Under the pieces are notes generated by a model. The model saw only the letters and a list, made by a program, of their open reading frames with translations, was not told the origin of the DNA and ran no database searches. A DNA stretch of 64,000 bases from Chryseobacterium sp. 6424. Its GTDB lineage: Bacteria; Bacteroidota; Bacteroidia; Flavobacteriales; Weeksellaceae. Of the stretch, positions 62,301 to 64,000 are shown piece by piece. Position 1 is the first letter of the stretch. Every line of letters begins with the position of its first letter. The stretch covers positions 1,550,001 to 1,614,000 of the forward strand of contig NZ_CP023540.1 in NCBI RefSeq assembly GCF_003692615.1, given 5' to 3'. The position numbers and the translations under genes are program-made.

Positions 62301-64000
62301 CATCATCAGTCCAAACCACGAGTTTGTCCACCAATTTTCTATGGGAAAAGTGGAAAAAGAAAAATGGAATCCGAACACGAGACAAACCGAAACCGTGAAA
62401 GAAGACGCTTCTTTAGCGGAAACTTTTAAGGCATTTGTGAGTTCCTTGCCTGCTTCTGCATTTGCAGGTTCGTCGTCGTGGGAAGTGCGCAGTTTCGTGG
62501 ACAATGAAAATGTGACCGGAAGCGACAAGGAAAGAAATGCGCTGATTCGGGAACGAAGAAAGGATGCCGCAAACGACCTTTTCACAAAATATGTGAGAGA
62601 GGAACTTTCCGAAGAAACCCGAAATCGCTTTGTGGCGGAATTCAACAAAAAATTCAACAATATCCACGTTCCGGATTATTCGCAGTTTCCATTGTTTTCA
62701 AAAATCAACAAAAATTTCAAGGGTGAACCGCTTTTCTTGACCGAAGTTCAGCGAGCAGGAGTCGGAAGATTAACCACGAAAGGTGTCGGACTTTTGGCGC
62801 ACGAAGTGGGATTCGGGAAAACGCTTTCGGGAATTATCTCGATGCACGAAGCGATGCAGAGAGGAAATGCGAAACGACCTTTAATCGTGGTTCCCAATGC
62901 AAATATCTTGAAGCAATGGGTGGAAACCATTTTTGAATCCATTCCCGAAGCAAAGTTGAATATTTTGGGAAACTTGGGAAAAGATTACGATTTGTCAAAT
63001 TTTGACAATAAAGACGGGGAAATTACTTTGGTGACTTACGAAGGTTTCAACAATATTGGTTTTTCAAGGGAGACGACGGAACAACTTGCTTCCAAGTTTT
63101 CCTACATCACGGAATCTGAATTAAAATCGGTGAAAAACAGCGAAAGAGATACGCAGATTGAGATTCAAAAAGAAAAAGAGGTGGAAGGAAAAATGAGGCG
63201 CGGAAAAATTTATGATTGGGAGGATTTCGGTTTCGACCACATCACTTTCGATGAAGTGCACAATGCCAATCACATCGTCGGGAAAGTGAGGATTGAGGAC
63301 AGAAGATTTTCTTCGGATTTTAGAAATCAGAATCAGCGGACATCGGGGTTGGGAATCAATGCTTGGATGGCGTGTCAATACATTCAGGAAAAAAATAACG
63401 GCAGGAATGTTTCGCTTCTTTCGGCGACGCCTTTCACGAATAAGCCTTTGGAATACTACTCTATTTTGTCGCTTATCGCCAATAAAAGATTGGAGGAAAG
63501 CGGATATTTCAATGTGAACAACTTCTTTGAAACCTTTATGGAAGCCGACAACGAGATGGAAATCGGTGCGACAGGCGATGTAAAATTCAAATCGAATGTG
63601 CGAAGATTTAAGAATAATTCACTTTTTCAGCAATTGTTGTCGGAGTTTATTGATTTGAAGGGTGAAGAAGACAATCCCGAACTGACGCGACCTAACCGAA
63701 TCAATAAAGAGTACAAAATTGAGCAAAATGATTTGACGAAGGAACAATTTGAAATTTTGAATGATTCTTTTTCGGAGAAGGAACCGGGAGCGATTCTAAC
63801 TCATATCCTGAATGCGAGATTAATTGCGATTTCACCTTACCTTTCCATTCATTACGAAGATGAAAATCCCACCACAAAAGAATTTATCGAAAATTCACCG
63901 AAACTGAAACTGACGATGGATTTGATTTCCCAAAATAAAAAGGATGTTCCGAATGCAGGACAAATCATCTATTCCGAATTGGCGGTTGCAGAATTTCCGA
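59350..64000 (+). CDS. Toprim primase-like / N6-adenine methylase / SF2 helicase fusion, 3' end outside window
   Basis: One frame stays open from GTG 59350 to the window edge (about 1550 codons). Residues 1-90 look like a primase N-terminus that has lost its zinc cysteines. Residues 195-300 form a Toprim domain (VFEGPTDLLSF, LDGDEAGNY, GHNDLSDYL). Residues 318-420 are a Ser/Gln/Gly-rich linker. Residues 475-610 form an N6-methylase (VLEPSVGTGNF and NPPYGEH). From about 1140 there is an SF2 helicase (LAHEVGFGKTLSGI, DEVHNANHI, LSATPFTN). In other elements the primase and the methylase-helicase may be separate. If so, the second could start at ATG 60445 or GTG 60580. Confidence 0.8.
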   Translation, partial: MENRYSQDEIRQISESLSVLDYFQDLARRNLVRYDRKSGKDHYFLTPENKFSVNERKYFDFKTKEGGEIIKAVMHFENKSWKEAMEYLKLFSPNPLNNTISTNLQPIKTLNSSIAVNSSPKVLNIIPPNNETLIDYFASRGISREVLLENTKQVHYESSGKSYFGLGIENLSGGFELRNPMIKSKIGKSDISVVEGTRKDEVIVFEGPTDLLSFLQLQKDNQVKNTRTLVALNSVVNADKFINAFQDFEGKIFLCLDGDEAGNYATKKILSEMKDLKIKDVRLLYGISETGHNDLSDYLQKKVENLKKSLNLESLKHSHNGNPEPQSETISQTLQLAGRTSERDLGKPEQISQSEQENHQQSGQKMDGENARDGFTGAVGSHLRGTGKVGTPALGTQPKNAQENAGTENSVVGRLSEIDGKTGIAELDRILDQHRGQKPTNEQVAEIVSATCFVSDDKEVHLKEHLNITDELKNICRQFKSGGTAKEGRGILDEYYTDTKIVETVRNLIKDHFSGKNHISVLEPSVGTGNFINASKNLSENTSINSFEINETSAKITKILNPETTVNLRSFETEFILENGTKKSPENFSEKYDLVLGNPPYGEHRGIYKGLGEESKISKYEDYFVKRSLDSLKPNGILAMVLPTGWMNRQKKLKSAELLEAFRLPLGAFSGTKIGTDIVILKKTSDKLSRDYSDYFEKNSAHILGSIKEKTNRFGKLEKYVSGSLEDALAILEQLQNNKKQVRIGNLFEDFYAENSPPPKPLQKTERVPVKKTQDAEEKNAEVFDRTAQIDLAKTKVEDVLALLSHIKFKSSLVNSEILRYEKLKTELSEKPEKFHQKQIEQLLKKAEIIIKSRKDRNSEYEIQTKPEIKKGILKYQFFKNDEIVDTALQNSSNISPEQISAFQDTEYDGTLNNRGKHYKFANYFEGRWMHDFYYAEGNIYAKLEQLERDFVDKKAVGGMENQYEKQKSLLESVLPKPKNLEDIIISPNHEFVHQFSMGKVEKEKWNPNTRQTETVKEDASLAETFKAFVSSLPASAFAGSSSWEVRSFVDNENVTGSDKERNALIRERRKDAANDLFTKYVREELSEETRNRFVAEFNKKFNNIHVPDYSQFPLFSKINKNFKGEPLFLTEVQRAGVGRLTTKGVGLLAHEVGFGKTLSGIISMHEAMQRGNAKRPLIVVPNANILKQWVETIFESIPEAKLNILGNLGKDYDLSNFDNKDGEITLVTYEGFNNIGFSRETTEQLASKFSYITESELKSVKNSERDTQIEIQKEKEVEGKMRRGKIYDWEDFGFDHITFDEVHNANHIVGKVRIEDRRFSSDFRNQNQRTSGLGINAWMACQYIQEKNNGRNVSLLSATPFTNKPLEYYSILSLIANKRLEESGYFNVNNFFETFMEADNEMEIGATGDVKFKSNVRRFKNNSLFQQLLSEFIDLKGEEDNPELTRPNRINKEYKIEQNDLTKEQFEILNDSFSEKEPGAILTHILNARLIAISPYLSIHYEDENPTTKEFIENSPKLKLTMDLISQNKKDVPNAGQIIYSELAVAEFP
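60308..60604 (+). CDS. Nested 98-aa ORF in another frame of the giant gene's linker
   Basis: ATG 60308 opens a 98-codon frame, +1 to the giant ORF, and ends TAG 60604. The peptide (MEILNLNPKQYPKLSNWQEE, HLNETLENLSKSANPSKKTI, KWTAKMLEMDLQAQSGAIF) has balanced, protein-like composition with Trp, Tyr and amphipathic helices. The overlapping main frame is low-complexity Ser/Gln/Gly/Asn there. It lies exactly between the Toprim and methylase domains. It could be a real small gene over which the two flanking genes have been fused, or a chance ORF. Confidence 0.5.
   Translation: MEILNLNPKQYPKLSNWQEEHLNETLENLSKSANPSKKTISRADKKWTAKMLEMDLQAQSGAIFEEQEKWEHPHLEHNQKMLKKMREQKIPWSDGYPK

Overview
The window is bacterial and looks like a member of the Flavobacteriales, most likely the Weeksellaceae (Chryseobacterium/Elizabethkingia/Riemerella type). 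The evidence is the chromosomal gene content (apaG, sucB-sucA, glgC, an OMP_b-brl_3-type outer membrane barrel), the absence of strong Shine-Dalgarno sites, and a Bacteroidetes-style tra cluster. No species can be named from sequence alone.

Positions 1-9.3 kb are ordinary chromosome: the start of apaG, the sucB-sucA operon of the 2-oxoglutarate dehydrogenase complex, an SRPBCC/GyrI-like protein, glgC, and a TonB-receptor-like barrel on the opposite strand. At 9.6-10.0 kb lie a damaged tRNA-Asp-like sequence, a GIY-YIG gene and a 17-bp direct repeat of the tRNA 3' end. I read this as an attachment-site scar and the left edge of an integrated element that runs past the right end of the window.

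Positions 10.4-36.8 kb are AT-rich cargo, nearly all anti-phage or regulatory. In order they hold: (a) a HORMA/TRIP13 (type III) CBASS operon whose effector is a two-TM SMODS-associated NUDIX protein; (b) a divergent sigma-like factor / small protein / ImmA-IrrE peptidase module with 19-bp direct repeats in front of it; (c) an uncharacterised protein plus HNH-like pair; (d) a coupled seven-gene operon AbiEi-AbiEii-HsdM-HsdS-ATPase-HNH-PLD nuclease with no HsdR; (e) decayed mobile-element genes (DnaC-like, DUF1016, primase); (f) a second ATPase/HNH pair; (g) an AlbA_2 (Schlafen-like) ATP-binding regulator; and (h) a short prokaryotic Argonaute with a DUF4365-APAZ partner (SPARDA-like), each carrying one apparent frameshift.

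Positions 37-64 kb are the element core, visibly richer in G+C. They hold ten 21-bp iterons, MobC and a relaxase, ParA, and a long one-direction conjugation operon (TraE, TraF, TraG/VirB4, a run of four small secreted proteins, TraJ, TraK, TraM, TraN, a VirD4-type coupling protein and an M23 peptidase). These are followed by a JAB-domain fusion, a lipoprotein and a giant Toprim-N6-methylase-SF2-helicase ORF that leaves the window. Three features of the core stand out: a complete DnaJ J-domain inserted in the TraG/VirB4 ATPase, a plausible 98-codon gene nested out of frame inside the giant ORF, and the iteron array. No integrase is visible in the window.
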